Positions 17,565 through 25,375 of a stretch of 45,055 nt of DNA are shown here, piece by piece. Below the pieces are notes generated by a model. That model was not told the DNA's origin, did no database searches, and was given only the letters and a program-made list of their open reading frames with translations. The DNA is from an uncultured Paraprevotella sp. (GTDB lineage: Bacteria; Bacteroidota; Bacteroidia; Bacteroidales; Bacteroidaceae). The stretch covers positions 1-45,055 of the forward strand of contig URDY01000023.1 in NCBI GenBank assembly GCA_900546665.1, given 5' to 3'. Position numbers and translations under genes: made by a program. The first letter of the stretch is position 1; each line of letters begins with the position of its first letter.

Positions 17565-19054
17565 CAGTTTATTAAGTCGTTAAAGTTTACTTCGATGTTC
17601 TCATTTCTGATAAAGTCGTACAACGTCAGTTTCTGGATGCCGTAATAATCCGTCCAGAAGGACTGGAGCTGGCTGATATACTGATGCTGTGCGCTTTCAT
17701 ACTCTTCCTGTGCCGTATTGAGATCCGTCACGGTGACAGATCCGTTTTCAAAACGTTTTTTCATGATGTCATAACGTTCGGCCGCTATGTCCTGCGCCCT
17801 CAGCGAGGTACGGCACTGTTCAGCCTGGTTGTTGAACTGCATGACTCTGGTCCGCACATCGTGGGCAAACTCTATATTGGCCTGTTCTATCTGCGTTTTG
17901 GTGATCTCCACGTCAGTCCGCGCCATCCTGACCTTGCCCCGTCCAAGCCCCCAGTCGTACACCGGGATGGTCATGGTCAGTCCCACGGTCTCGTAATCTT
18001 TCAGGCTCCGGTAAACGGCAGGGAAGTCATTGGCCGACTGGCTCAGTCCGACCTTTCCCCTGAATTCCACCTGAAGCCCCCTGCTGGCTTTAGCCTCGGC
18101 CAGTGCCCTTTGTGACTCCAGCAGACTGAGCTGCTGGGCGATAAGGTGCGAGGAGTTGTCCCATGCCTTTTCCAGCACGGTTTCCGCGTTCATCTCTATT
18201 TCCGGCATATAGTAAGGCGGCAAGAGCTCTATGTCCTGATAATCCACAATACGGAGATAAGAAAACAGTTCGAACAGTCGGGTACGGAGTGTCAGGCTGT
18301 GGCTGTTGACGTTCATCTTGGCGTTCAGGAGCGAAAGTTCCAGCTGCAGGAGCTCGCTTTTGGTCGTCGTGCCCAGTTCGAGCCTCTTTGTGGCTATTTC
18401 GAACAGATGCTGGCGGTCTTCGTAGTCCGCCACGCTCTGCCGGTAGTTTTCCTGTGCCGAAAGGACCGTAAAAAACAGGTTCGTCACATTGATGGTAATG
18501 TCCTGCATGCTCTCAAGGTAGGCCCGTTGCGCGTTCTCATATTCCAGCGGCGCCGTTTTCTTTCTCCATTTCAGGGCATTGTAAGCCCTGATGGGTTGCG
18601 TGTAGTTCAATATCAGCGGCACGGAATTATAGGTTTGCAAGTCATAGCTGAACTGGTCGAGCCTCGACAGCGACGACTGCAGCGAAAGCGTTCCGCCCAA
18701 GAAAGGAATGTTCTGGTCGATGGAGAGGGTCAGGTTATTGGTCAGCGAATTGTTGTCCACATAGGATATCCGTCCCGTATCCGGATCGCGGGCCTCCACA
18801 ATCGAACGGTCAAAATTCATCACCCCGCCCGAAAGGTTCAGCGAAGGCAGAAGCTCCGCCTTGTAGGAACGGAAGTTCCAATACTGTCCCAGGAAACTGT
18901 AGCGGGCCACCTGCGCTGCATAAGAATCCCTTTTGGCAATTTCGATCGCCTCCGTCAGCGACAGCTTGCGCGCCTGCCCTGTCGCGGCTGCAGCTTCCAC
19001 CGTCCCATAACAGACGATGGTCAGACAAAAAGTCCTTAGTAACCTATTTTTCAT
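17564..19054 (-). CDS. TolC-family outer-membrane channel protein
   Basis: 496 residues with a signal peptide and the two-fold TolC repeat. The mature part starts with KLSLTEAIEIAKRDSYAAQVARY, with long coiled-coil helices throughout and transmembrane beta segments such as LLPSLNLSGGVMNFD and LQVEFRGKVGLSQS. TolC proteins form the outer-membrane exit duct for RND, ABC and MFS exporters. Its stop overlaps the adaptor gene start. Only 23 bp separate it from the upstream O-antigen-ligase-like gene and no terminator is visible there, so the exporter genes are probably read through from the peptide-maturation genes. Confidence 0.92.
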   Translation of the reverse strand: MKNRLLRTFCLTIVCYGTVEAAAATGQARKLSLTEAIEIAKRDSYAAQVARYSFLGQYWNFRSYKAELLPSLNLSGGVMNFDRSIVEARDPDTGRISYVDNNSLTNNLTLSIDQNIPFLGGTLSLQSSLSRLDQFSYDLQTYNSVPLILNYTQPIRAYNALKWRKKTAPLEYENAQRAYLESMQDITINVTNLFFTVLSAQENYRQSVADYEDRQHLFEIATKRLELGTTTKSELLQLELSLLNAKMNVNSHSLTLRTRLFELFSYLRIVDYQDIELLPPYYMPEIEMNAETVLEKAWDNSSHLIAQQLSLLESQRALAEAKASRGLQVEFRGKVGLSQSANDFPAVYRSLKDYETVGLTMTIPVYDWGLGRGKVRMARTDVEITKTQIEQANIEFAHDVRTRVMQFNNQAEQCRTSLRAQDIAAERYDIMKKRFENGSVTVTDLNTAQEEYESAQHQYISQLQSFWTDYYGIQKLTLYDFIRNENIEVNFNDLIN

Positions 19055-19077
19055 AATATTCAGATTTTCCTTTGTTA

Positions 19078-20817
19078 TTAATGATTAATGAGTTGCCATG
19101 CTTCGGCTTTCATCTCCCTGACAGCAGGTGAATCCACCTTGGGCTTCAGCGCCACGATGCGTCTTGCCGTCTGCCTGGCCTTGTCCGTACGTCCCACCGA
19201 CTGATAAAGCCCCATCAGCCGGTAAAGCGGATAAAGACGGTCCGGCAACATGTCGAAGGCCTTGGTATAAGCCTTTTCGGCCTCCGCCGGTGCGCCCAGC
19301 GCCCTGTAATTGTTTCCGATCAGGACATGGAACATCGGGTCACAGCTGACCATCGTGCCCTGATGCAGGACTGCGTTACTGTCATTATGACGTCCCACTG
19401 CCTGCAAAGCCTTTCCAAAAGTAAACAAAAAATCCGGACTGGCATACAAATCCTTATACATTTCTTCATAATCATCCAAAAAAGCTGCATCCTGTATGCC
19501 GCTGATCCGGCGAAAGGATTCATATACGGCCACCTTGTGCGCCATACCGGCCGACAGATCCCAGATCCAGACCATGGCCACCACTGCCGGCGGCAAGGCC
19601 ACCGCTTTCTTCCACCAGCGTCCGGGAACTGTCCCCGCCGCACCGGAAACGGCCATTGCCAGCCATCCGGCAGCCATCAGCCGGAAAGGCCATAACGCAA
19701 AAGGATAGGAAAACTGCGAAGCCACCAGCAACACCAGCCAGCCTGCGGCCGTCACCTCGCCGCGACGCCATAAGGCGGCCAGGCTCCATACACCAAGCCA
19801 CAGCGCAGGGACAATCCCCGCCAGTCCTTGTTCCACCGCCACGCCCAACAATCCGTTGAACGCAAACTCCGGACTGCCTGCCACCCCCGCCAACGGCGAA
19901 CCGGGACGGGCAGCAAAGAAGGCCGCCTGAGCCTCGCCATAAGCATGGACATAGCTGCCCAGTCCATGCCCCGTAAGCCAGGCTTCCGTCCAGGCCCGCC
20001 CGGCTACGGCTGTCATCAGCCAGCGGCCGTCGGCCGACCCTTGCTTGAGAAAGTAAACCGCCACGCCTGCCACCGCCGCTACCGCTACGCCTGCAAGTAC
20101 GGCCCGACGGTGGCGGTGCCACAACAGGCAGACCACGGCTATGGCCAAAGCCAGCCAGGCCGTGCGGCTCCACGTGGCCACCAGCACGGGAATACCCACG
20201 ACGGTCAGTGCGCCTACGCTCCATATCCCGACCTTTCCCCACCGGCCATACCCGGTACGGTCTTTTACAGCCCTGTACCACAGGGCAACGGCCACGGCCA
20301 GTACCACGGCCACAAAAACAGCATACGGGCCGGGATTGAAAAAAGTGCCTGTCACACCGAACAGATGATGCCGGGAAGCTTCACACCCTGCCAGTTGCAT
20401 GCCCCCCTTCCAAAGCTCATAACCGCCGGCCAGACATAACCCGATCCTCCAGATGCGGGTAAAGGCCCGACCGCAATATGGAACAATCAGCCGCAACGAC
20501 ATATAGGCCACCATCATGGCTGTAGCCTCACCGTAGACCTCCGCAGCCGGAAAGGACGGCAAAAAGAGGAAATTCAGCGAAACGGCAACCCACCAGAACA
20601 ATGCCATGCCGTCAGCCCAATGCAGGCGTGGCAACCGCCGGCCAAGACAGACCGCCGTCATGGCCAGGACCGCCAGTACCGCCACCGCCCGATAGCCCCA
20701 AACGTCTGACACGGAAGGAGCCGGATCCGTCCGACATACGACAGGACCGCACAGCGTTGCCACCGTTGCCGCCGCCATGACATATCTTATCCTATTATTG
20801 TATGGTTCCTTATTCAT
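19078..20817 (-). CDS. O-antigen-ligase-like (Wzy_C) membrane protein with C-terminal TPR repeats
   Basis: 579 residues. About ten hydrophobic helices fill residues 10-420. The Wzy_C/WaaL-like signature is present: GTFFNPGPYAVFVAVV near 156, TWSRTAWLALAIA, and a large periplasmic loop with GHGLGSYVHAYGEAQAAFF. Residues about 430-575 form two or three TPR units (FTFGKALQAVGRHNDSNAVL, NNYRALGAPAEAEKAYTKAF, YRLMGLYQSVGRTDKARQTA). True family members ligate polysaccharide chains to lipid A or protein. Here it lies between a signal peptidase gene and a TolC gene and near no sugar transferases, so a peptide- or glycoprotein-related role is possible but unproven. Confidence 0.8.
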   Translation of the reverse strand: MNKEPYNNRIRYVMAAATVATLCGPVVCRTDPAPSVSDVWGYRAVAVLAVLAMTAVCLGRRLPRLHWADGMALFWWVAVSLNFLFLPSFPAAEVYGEATAMMVAYMSLRLIVPYCGRAFTRIWRIGLCLAGGYELWKGGMQLAGCEASRHHLFGVTGTFFNPGPYAVFVAVVLAVAVALWYRAVKDRTGYGRWGKVGIWSVGALTVVGIPVLVATWSRTAWLALAIAVVCLLWHRHRRAVLAGVAVAAVAGVAVYFLKQGSADGRWLMTAVAGRAWTEAWLTGHGLGSYVHAYGEAQAAFFAARPGSPLAGVAGSPEFAFNGLLGVAVEQGLAGIVPALWLGVWSLAALWRRGEVTAAGWLVLLVASQFSYPFALWPFRLMAAGWLAMAVSGAAGTVPGRWWKKAVALPPAVVAMVWIWDLSAGMAHKVAVYESFRRISGIQDAAFLDDYEEMYKDLYASPDFLFTFGKALQAVGRHNDSNAVLHQGTMVSCDPMFHVLIGNNYRALGAPAEAEKAYTKAFDMLPDRLYPLYRLMGLYQSVGRTDKARQTARRIVALKPKVDSPAVREMKAEAWQLINH

Positions 20818-20861
20818 ATCATTGTCTTTAATATCGGATACCGGACAAACAGACTTGTCCC

Positions 20862-21758
20862 TTATTCATCAACCGTCAGTTTGAGTCCGCGGCGTTCCTT
20901 CCGTTCGCGTCCCGTTGCAGGATGGTGCGACTCCACTACCCGATCCACCACACCCACGATGTATTCCTCCGGCACGAAACCCCAATAGCGCGAATCCTTC
21001 GAGCCATAAGCCATGTCGCCGCATACGAAATAATAGTTCTTTTGGAAATGGTAATACGGCATGGGCCGTCCGTCCGACAGACATTGGCCATGCCCTCTGT
21101 CCCATGTCAGCCTACGCCCCGTCTCCCACTCTATTGTCCGGCGATAGATTTCCACCTTGCGCCAGTCGTCCATCCGCAGAATGTCTCCCCTGCGCGGCAC
21201 GTACACCGGCGGAATGTTCTTGATGGTATAGCCCAATACCGACCATTCCACCAGGATATTGCGCATGGCATACCACGGTATCAGGCTGTCGGGCGTTTCC
21301 TCCAAACGGCGTTGGGCCTCCGGAAGTCCCAGCACACCCTCATAACGGCTGTTCACCGGACGACTGTGTACGAAAGATATCGTGTCGCCCGGCAAGGCCA
21401 CCACGCGCTTCACGTACACGTAATTCATCTTGAACCCGATACGCCCCTTGTCATTGACGGGATAGTTGAACACCACGATATCATTGTAACGCAGGCCGCG
21501 CCGACCCCGTGTGCGGACGCTCTCCATCCGTCCGTCCGTGAAGTCCAGCGACGTGTAGAGCCGCGCCCCGAATATCGTCTTGTCCACCCGCACCTTGTCG
21601 CCCGGAAGCAACGTGGGCGACATCGAGTCCGACGGGATGATGAACGTATCGGCCATCAGGGCGCGCCAACCGTAGTGTACCGCCAGGACCAGGATCACAA
21701 CGCCCCAAACGGCGCATAAGGCGTACACCGACTTACAGACTATGTTCCACGCTTTCAT
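20862..21758 (-). CDS. S26-family signal peptidase (type I), cassette-associated
   Basis: 298 residues with one N-terminal TM helix (about 12-35). The catalytic Ser45 is in IPSDSMSPTL, the general-base Lys117 in YVKRVVALPGD, and the late conserved box GDMAYGSKDSRYWG at 247-260. These mark a full Ser-Lys signal peptidase I cleaving leaders on the periplasmic face. A roughly 110-residue insert lies between the lysine and the last box. The start overlaps the MauE-like gene by 26 bp. Because housekeeping lepB is normally elsewhere and this copy sits in the NVEALA/propeller train, I infer it serves substrates of this cluster. Confidence 0.9.
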   Translation of the reverse strand: MKAWNIVCKSVYALCAVWGVVILVLAVHYGWRALMADTFIIPSDSMSPTLLPGDKVRVDKTIFGARLYTSLDFTDGRMESVRTRGRRGLRYNDIVVFNYPVNDKGRIGFKMNYVYVKRVVALPGDTISFVHSRPVNSRYEGVLGLPEAQRRLEETPDSLIPWYAMRNILVEWSVLGYTIKNIPPVYVPRRGDILRMDDWRKVEIYRRTIEWETGRRLTWDRGHGQCLSDGRPMPYYHFQKNYYFVCGDMAYGSKDSRYWGFVPEEYIVGVVDRVVESHHPATGRERKERRGLKLTVDE

Positions 21759-22788
21759 CGGCCTTATCCTTTCGCTCTATGATACACACCCCGGCCGTCA
21801 CAGCAAGTCCCAGCACCAGACAGAAGGCATACCGCCACAACACCCCTTCGTCGCTCTTCATCAGATCGCCGGCCGTCGCTTCCCGTTCCGGACGGAACAC
21901 TGACAGGTTGCGCTTGGCACGTACGATGCCTCCGTCCACCACCACAAGGCCGGCTTCCGCACGCAACAGCGACTTCAGCGTCACCTTGTCCGTATAATAG
22001 GTATCCAAACCGGTCCTTCCGTTCATACCCGGAAGTGTCCACAGGCAGAGGGCAATCCGCCCTGCTTCCGCCTCGGCACGCAGGCCATAGAGTTTGCGTA
22101 TCTCATCTTCCACGAGTTCATGTGGTGTGACTACGGCCACCAAAGGTCTTTCGCGGGATACCTCCAACAACGAGTCTGTGACCTCTTCATACTCACTGTC
22201 GTACACCCCAAAACCTGGAATTTCAGACAAGTCAGCCCCACGGCCGAAAGGCAGGAAATCCACCGGAGGCAACCACACCGCCGAGTAAAGGGGTATGGCC
22301 AGGGAGAATACCGCACAACAGGAAACCGTGCGCCATCCTTGCAGACCAGCCCAAGACTCCGTCCGCACGACCCGCAGATGCCAGAGAGCTAATGCCAAAA
22401 GTGCCACATTCTTCAATAAGGTGGCTTCATGTCCCAACGTGAAAGCCTCGCCAAAACAGCCACAGTCCTGCACCGACATCCCCATGGGCGAGAAAGCCAG
22501 CCAGGCCGTCAGCGCAGTAAAGGCAGACATCACCGCCACCGCACACCAGGCCACGGCCTTACGGAACATGCCTGTGAGCAGAAGCAGCCCGAGGCACAAC
22601 TCCCCGGCACAGAGACACACGGACCATGCCAAGGGATAGTCGGCCACAAAGCCGTTCCAGCCCCATACGCGGAAATATTCCGACAGTTTCAACGACGTGC
22701 CGTAAGGATCCACGCCTTTCAGCCAACCGGAGACTACAAAGCACATAGCCAACAGCAGGGAAGGGATATGACGGAGGATGGGTTTCAT
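21733..22788 (-). CDS. MauE/DoxX-like redox-associated membrane protein
   Basis: 351 residues. The first part (about 1-140) has four hydrophobic helices in the MauE/DoxX arrangement: LLLAMCFVVSGWLKGVDPYGT, an AGELCLGLLLLTG helix, and the conserved DCGCFGE at 108-114, with a Cys-x-Cys pair at 109 and 111. MauE-type proteins cooperate with thioredoxin-like partners in periplasmic disulfide chemistry. The C-terminal part (about 160-330) adds a soluble domain and a final TM helix near 315-335. It follows the thioredoxin-like lipoprotein gene by one base and overlaps the signal peptidase gene by 26 bp. A truncated near-identical copy lies at 28261. Confidence 0.82.
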   Translation of the reverse strand: MKPILRHIPSLLLAMCFVVSGWLKGVDPYGTSLKLSEYFRVWGWNGFVADYPLAWSVCLCAGELCLGLLLLTGMFRKAVAWCAVAVMSAFTALTAWLAFSPMGMSVQDCGCFGEAFTLGHEATLLKNVALLALALWHLRVVRTESWAGLQGWRTVSCCAVFSLAIPLYSAVWLPPVDFLPFGRGADLSEIPGFGVYDSEYEEVTDSLLEVSRERPLVAVVTPHELVEDEIRKLYGLRAEAEAGRIALCLWTLPGMNGRTGLDTYYTDKVTLKSLLRAEAGLVVVDGGIVRAKRNLSVFRPEREATAGDLMKSDEGVLWRYAFCLVLGLAVTAGVCIIERKDKADESVEHSL

Positions 22789-22789
22789 A

Positions 22790-23362
22790 TTATTCTCGTT
22801 TGCCTAATTTTTCTTCCACGATTTGCCAGAACATTTCCTCGATCTTCTCGTTTTCCAAAGGATTCCCGACCAACAACACGTTGTTGTTTTCATCCAATAG
22901 AAAAGTGTGAAACATTGGATTACGCGGTAAATGGGGATTTGAACGTTCAAATATGCCAAGTGTGTCTATATAAATGGGATATTCAGGCGCATACGTCCTT
23001 ACCGTCCAATCAAAGCCAAGCCGATCTTCAGTAGAAGGAGAAAAAATAAAATAAAACTTCAAATCCTCTCCATACATCCCAACTTTTCGTAACAGTTCAT
23101 CCCATTTATACATTTCACTCAATTTACAAGATGAACAAACCAAAGAGTCTGCATATACAACCCATTGAAAAGATGGAGCGTTTATTTCAGAATCAACCTC
23201 CTGCCCTCTCTCTACGTACTCCATACTATCCAAACATAAAGTAATAATCTGAGACTGAAATGCCTCTAATTCCCCTTTTACTTGTCCTTTCTTGCTACAA
23301 GAGAAAAAGAGAATACTAGAAAACAAACTCGCTAATATGTATTTCAAGACCATGGAATTCAT
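22790..23362 (-). CDS. Thioredoxin-like lipoprotein with CxxC (copy 1)
   Basis: 190 residues with lipobox FFSC (C22). Residues 65-80 read WVVYADSLVCSSCK: a beta strand followed by a C76-S-S-C79 redox motif, as in TlpA/thioredoxin-fold proteins. A later IYIDTLGIFERSNPHLP segment and HTFLLDENNNVLLVGNPL resemble the closing strands. It is probably anchored in the periplasm-facing membrane. Being one base ahead of a MauE-like gene, it likely forms a thiol-redox pair with it, perhaps acting on the Cys-rich NVEALA peptides. The last 13 residues are identical to the second copy at 28541. Confidence 0.75.
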   Translation of the reverse strand: MNSMVLKYILASLFSSILFFSCSKKGQVKGELEAFQSQIITLCLDSMEYVERGQEVDSEINAPSFQWVVYADSLVCSSCKLSEMYKWDELLRKVGMYGEDLKFYFIFSPSTEDRLGFDWTVRTYAPEYPIYIDTLGIFERSNPHLPRNPMFHTFLLDENNNVLLVGNPLENEKIEEMFWQIVEEKLGKRE

Positions 23363-23378
23363 TATTAAAGACTAAAGA

Positions 23379-23408
23379 AGGTAGGGGTATTTAAAATACC
23401 CTCTACCT
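23379..23408. promoter_or_regulatory. Intra-operon hairpin between propeller and thioredoxin-like genes
   Basis: AGGTAG/CTACCT plus GGGTATTT/AAATACCC give a stem of about 13 bp with a very small loop in the only sizeable gap (64 bp) of the train. It may be a partial terminator or RNA-stability element. That would let the peptide and propeller genes be expressed more strongly than the redox, protease and pump genes behind them. Confidence 0.5.
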
Positions 23409-23426
23409 ATTTTCACAAAAAGAATT

Positions 23427-24545
23427 TTATTTCACCGTATAAAACAATAAAACCCAATCCCCTTCTTTAATACTATTTTCAACTTGATGATCAGCACGCC
23501 TAAATCCTTTTCGAACCAATTCATCATATATATCATATCCAGGTATCACACTTACAAATTTATTTTGATAGCATGAAATTGGTGACAACATAGCATTACT
23601 CCAATTTTTTGCGTCATCTGAAGGATTACGGTAAAACATTGAATCTTTTCTACAATAAAGATAATTCTCTGAAAATTCACCTTCTACAACCTCCATTGCA
23701 ATATAATTGCTACAAAAGAAAGGAACTCCAGCCAAATAATTATAACTTCCTTGCTCTACTTTCTCTGTATCATATCTATGCTCTTCAGGGATTTTATTCT
23801 CAAAGTCAATACTTACACAAGTATAGTTCTCTGGATTCTCCTTTGGAAATATTGTAACTCCGTCAAATCTCCATGAACTGAAGTAAACATTATCACCATA
23901 ATTGGTAAAATAGCGAATATAACCTATCGGCTCTGAATAATTTTCATCATACGGAAGTAGACCTGTAATGACATTGAACTCGTTATCTGTTATATAAATA
24001 AGGTACTTACTCTGTTTTTCTTTCAAATTGCCTCCACTATTAGGAACAAAAGTTAACAAAAATTTTCCATCTGAAAGAGTTGCTATATCCCATGCCACAA
24101 TGGACAAATCTTTTTTACCCTTATATTCCCCTGTATAAGCATCATAAAGATAAACTTTACGCCGATAATTATCCAATATGTATATATTGTTTTTATCTAC
24201 AGTAAAATTCCTTATTTCTTGATATTCCTCCTCTCCATTTCCAAATTTGTTAAGGACAAAGTTCACATTTCCACTCATGTTGCATACGGTAATTTTACGA
24301 GTTCGAAAATCGCCTATATACATCATTCCGTTTTCACACAACATTTTATCAATATTGCGAAACAAGGCCTCTTGCGTAAGTTTTAAAGGAAGATAAGTAA
24401 CAGAATCCACACAATCTGAAATACTTCCCATTTCCTGTTTCTCAAAATCTAAAACCTCAGTAATTTTTATAATTCCATCCTTTTCAGACTTTTGAGAACA
24501 GGCAGCAAAAAGCACCACACATATAAAAAAAATTATTCTCCTCAT
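23427..24545 (-). CDS. 6-bladed beta-propeller lipoprotein (cassette A)
   Basis: 372 residues with lipobox FAAC (C16). The mature protein starts with the family opening (SISDCVDSVTYLPLKLTQEALFRNIDKML) and continues as regularly spaced propeller strands such as GMMYIGDFRTRKITVCNMSG, NIYILDNYRRKVYLYDA and NVYFSSWRFDGVTIF. I place it in the 6-bladed beta-propeller lipoprotein family common in Bacteroides beside NVEALA genes. No enzymatic residues are recognisable, so binding of a peptide or other ligand is likelier. It follows the NVEALA gene by 13 bp and is in one operon with it. Confidence 0.82.
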   Translation of the reverse strand: MRRIIFFICVVLFAACSQKSEKDGIIKITEVLDFEKQEMGSISDCVDSVTYLPLKLTQEALFRNIDKMLCENGMMYIGDFRTRKITVCNMSGNVNFVLNKFGNGEEEYQEIRNFTVDKNNIYILDNYRRKVYLYDAYTGEYKGKKDLSIVAWDIATLSDGKFLLTFVPNSGGNLKEKQSKYLIYITDNEFNVITGLLPYDENYSEPIGYIRYFTNYGDNVYFSSWRFDGVTIFPKENPENYTCVSIDFENKIPEEHRYDTEKVEQGSYNYLAGVPFFCSNYIAMEVVEGEFSENYLYCRKDSMFYRNPSDDAKNWSNAMLSPISCYQNKFVSVIPGYDIYDELVRKGFRRADHQVENSIKEGDWVLLFYTVK

Positions 24546-24558
24546 AATAGATCAGCTC

Positions 24559-24855
24559 TTACCTATGTACAGGACATTTTCTGGTATCACACCCACTACC
24601 TCCACCTGGACAAGTTACAATTTTGGCTCGACATTTTTTCAAACCTCCAAGAGATACTCCACAGTCAAAAATAACTTGGTATCCATTAGGATACTCATAA
24701 GAGCCTTCACCCGAAGTTGCCAACGCCTCCGCATTCGCCAACAACAAATCACTTTCACTCGCTCCATTATACGCATCATAAGTGCGATACCCGGCATAAG
24801 CAGACAAGCCCAACACCACTGCGCCCATCAAAGGCGCAAAGAATTTCTTTTTCAT
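24559..24855 (-). CDS. NVEALA-family small precursor protein (cassette A)
   Basis: 98 residues. A basic start and hydrophobic helix (MKKKFFAPLMGAVVLGLSAY) are followed by GYRTYDAYNG, then SDLLLANAEALA at 35-46, the NVEALA-type box. The tail is 52 residues with five cysteines and a Gly-rich CPGGGSGC turn. The N-terminal half is nearly identical in three other genes of the window while the tails differ entirely, as in leader/core precursors. The EALA box ends like a signal-peptidase Ala-x-Ala site, so cleavage there is possible but unproven. Expression should be driven by the GTAGA-array promoter directly upstream. Confidence 0.88.
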   Translation of the reverse strand: MKKKFFAPLMGAVVLGLSAYAGYRTYDAYNGASESDLLLANAEALATSGEGSYEYPNGYQVIFDCGVSLGGLKKCRAKIVTCPGGGSGCDTRKCPVHR

Positions 24856-24920
24856 TGCTTTTAAAATTTTTAAATTATACCCTTTGCAGATTTCGCGGCT
24901 TCATTCTCTTTTGTGCCGAC

Positions 24921-25273
24921 CACCTGTGTGGGATTCGGCACAAAGGAAATACAAAATTTTCATAAACCAACGTCTACAAGCGTCTTTTTTCGTCTGCAAT
25001 TTTGAAGACATCTGTCTACACGGCGTTTCATCCTTATTATCAATAAATTAAGACTATCTTCTGCATTGCATCTACGAAGTATCTACAGAACGTCTACACG
25101 ATTTTCATGCTGAATTTTATGTTCTATTCTTTCATTCCAAGCCATAACGGATCTTGAAAAGCGAGAAACAAAGGTCAGAAAAGGTATGAAACAGTCATGG
25201 AATATTGCTTCTGACCGGATAGAGACACTCCTGACCACACACGCTAATACTCCGACTGATTCAACGACATGCC
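24921..25273. repeat. 353-bp direct repeat, copy A (with 32363-32715)
   Basis: This segment and 32363-32715 have the same length and differ by scattered substitutions only, from CACCTGTGTGGG to the ATGCC end. A third copy (30714-30881) shares the NVEALA-proximal half. The shared half holds the promoter and operator array. The distal half (25098-25273) has no assigned function and carries a 64-65-codon frame whose differences are mostly non-synonymous. The repeat is evidence that NVEALA cassettes spread by segmental duplication and could still recombine. Confidence 0.85.
24941..25097 (-). promoter_or_regulatory. NVEALA promoter and GTAGA operator array, copy A
   Basis: Read on the minus strand, a GTTG (24971-24968) lies 19 bp from TTCCTTTG (24948-24941), a fair Bacteroides promoter. 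Directly upstream lie GTAGA-core direct repeats. Their plus-strand TCTAC-type cores begin at 24973, 24983 and 24993 (10-bp steps), 25015 (22 bp), then 25060, 25071, 25082 and 25093 (11-bp steps after a 45-bp gap). Copies at 24983, 24993 and 25060 are degenerate. The transcript would begin with a GTGCCGA/TCGGCAC hairpin. The arrangement suggests an activator bound just upstream of the -33 element. Confidence 0.75.
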
Positions 25274-25375
25274 GATCCACGCCCTTCAGCCTGCAGATGG
25301 ACCAAAATACATCATCAATGGCATTTCTTCTGACAGGATAGCGGACATTCTACATGGATGTTGCCACAACCTCTT

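Noticed and set aside
24973..25097. GTAGA direct repeats as a CRISPR array
   Set aside because: Units are 5-7 bp with 10-11 bp steps, far too short for repeats and spacers, and no cas genes are present.
25083..25280. 65-codon minus-strand ORF, with a 64-codon counterpart at 32525-32719
   Set aside because: Both lie inside the duplicated leader. Most differences between them change the amino acid, starts differ, and the frame overlaps the operator array; better explained as repeat DNA.
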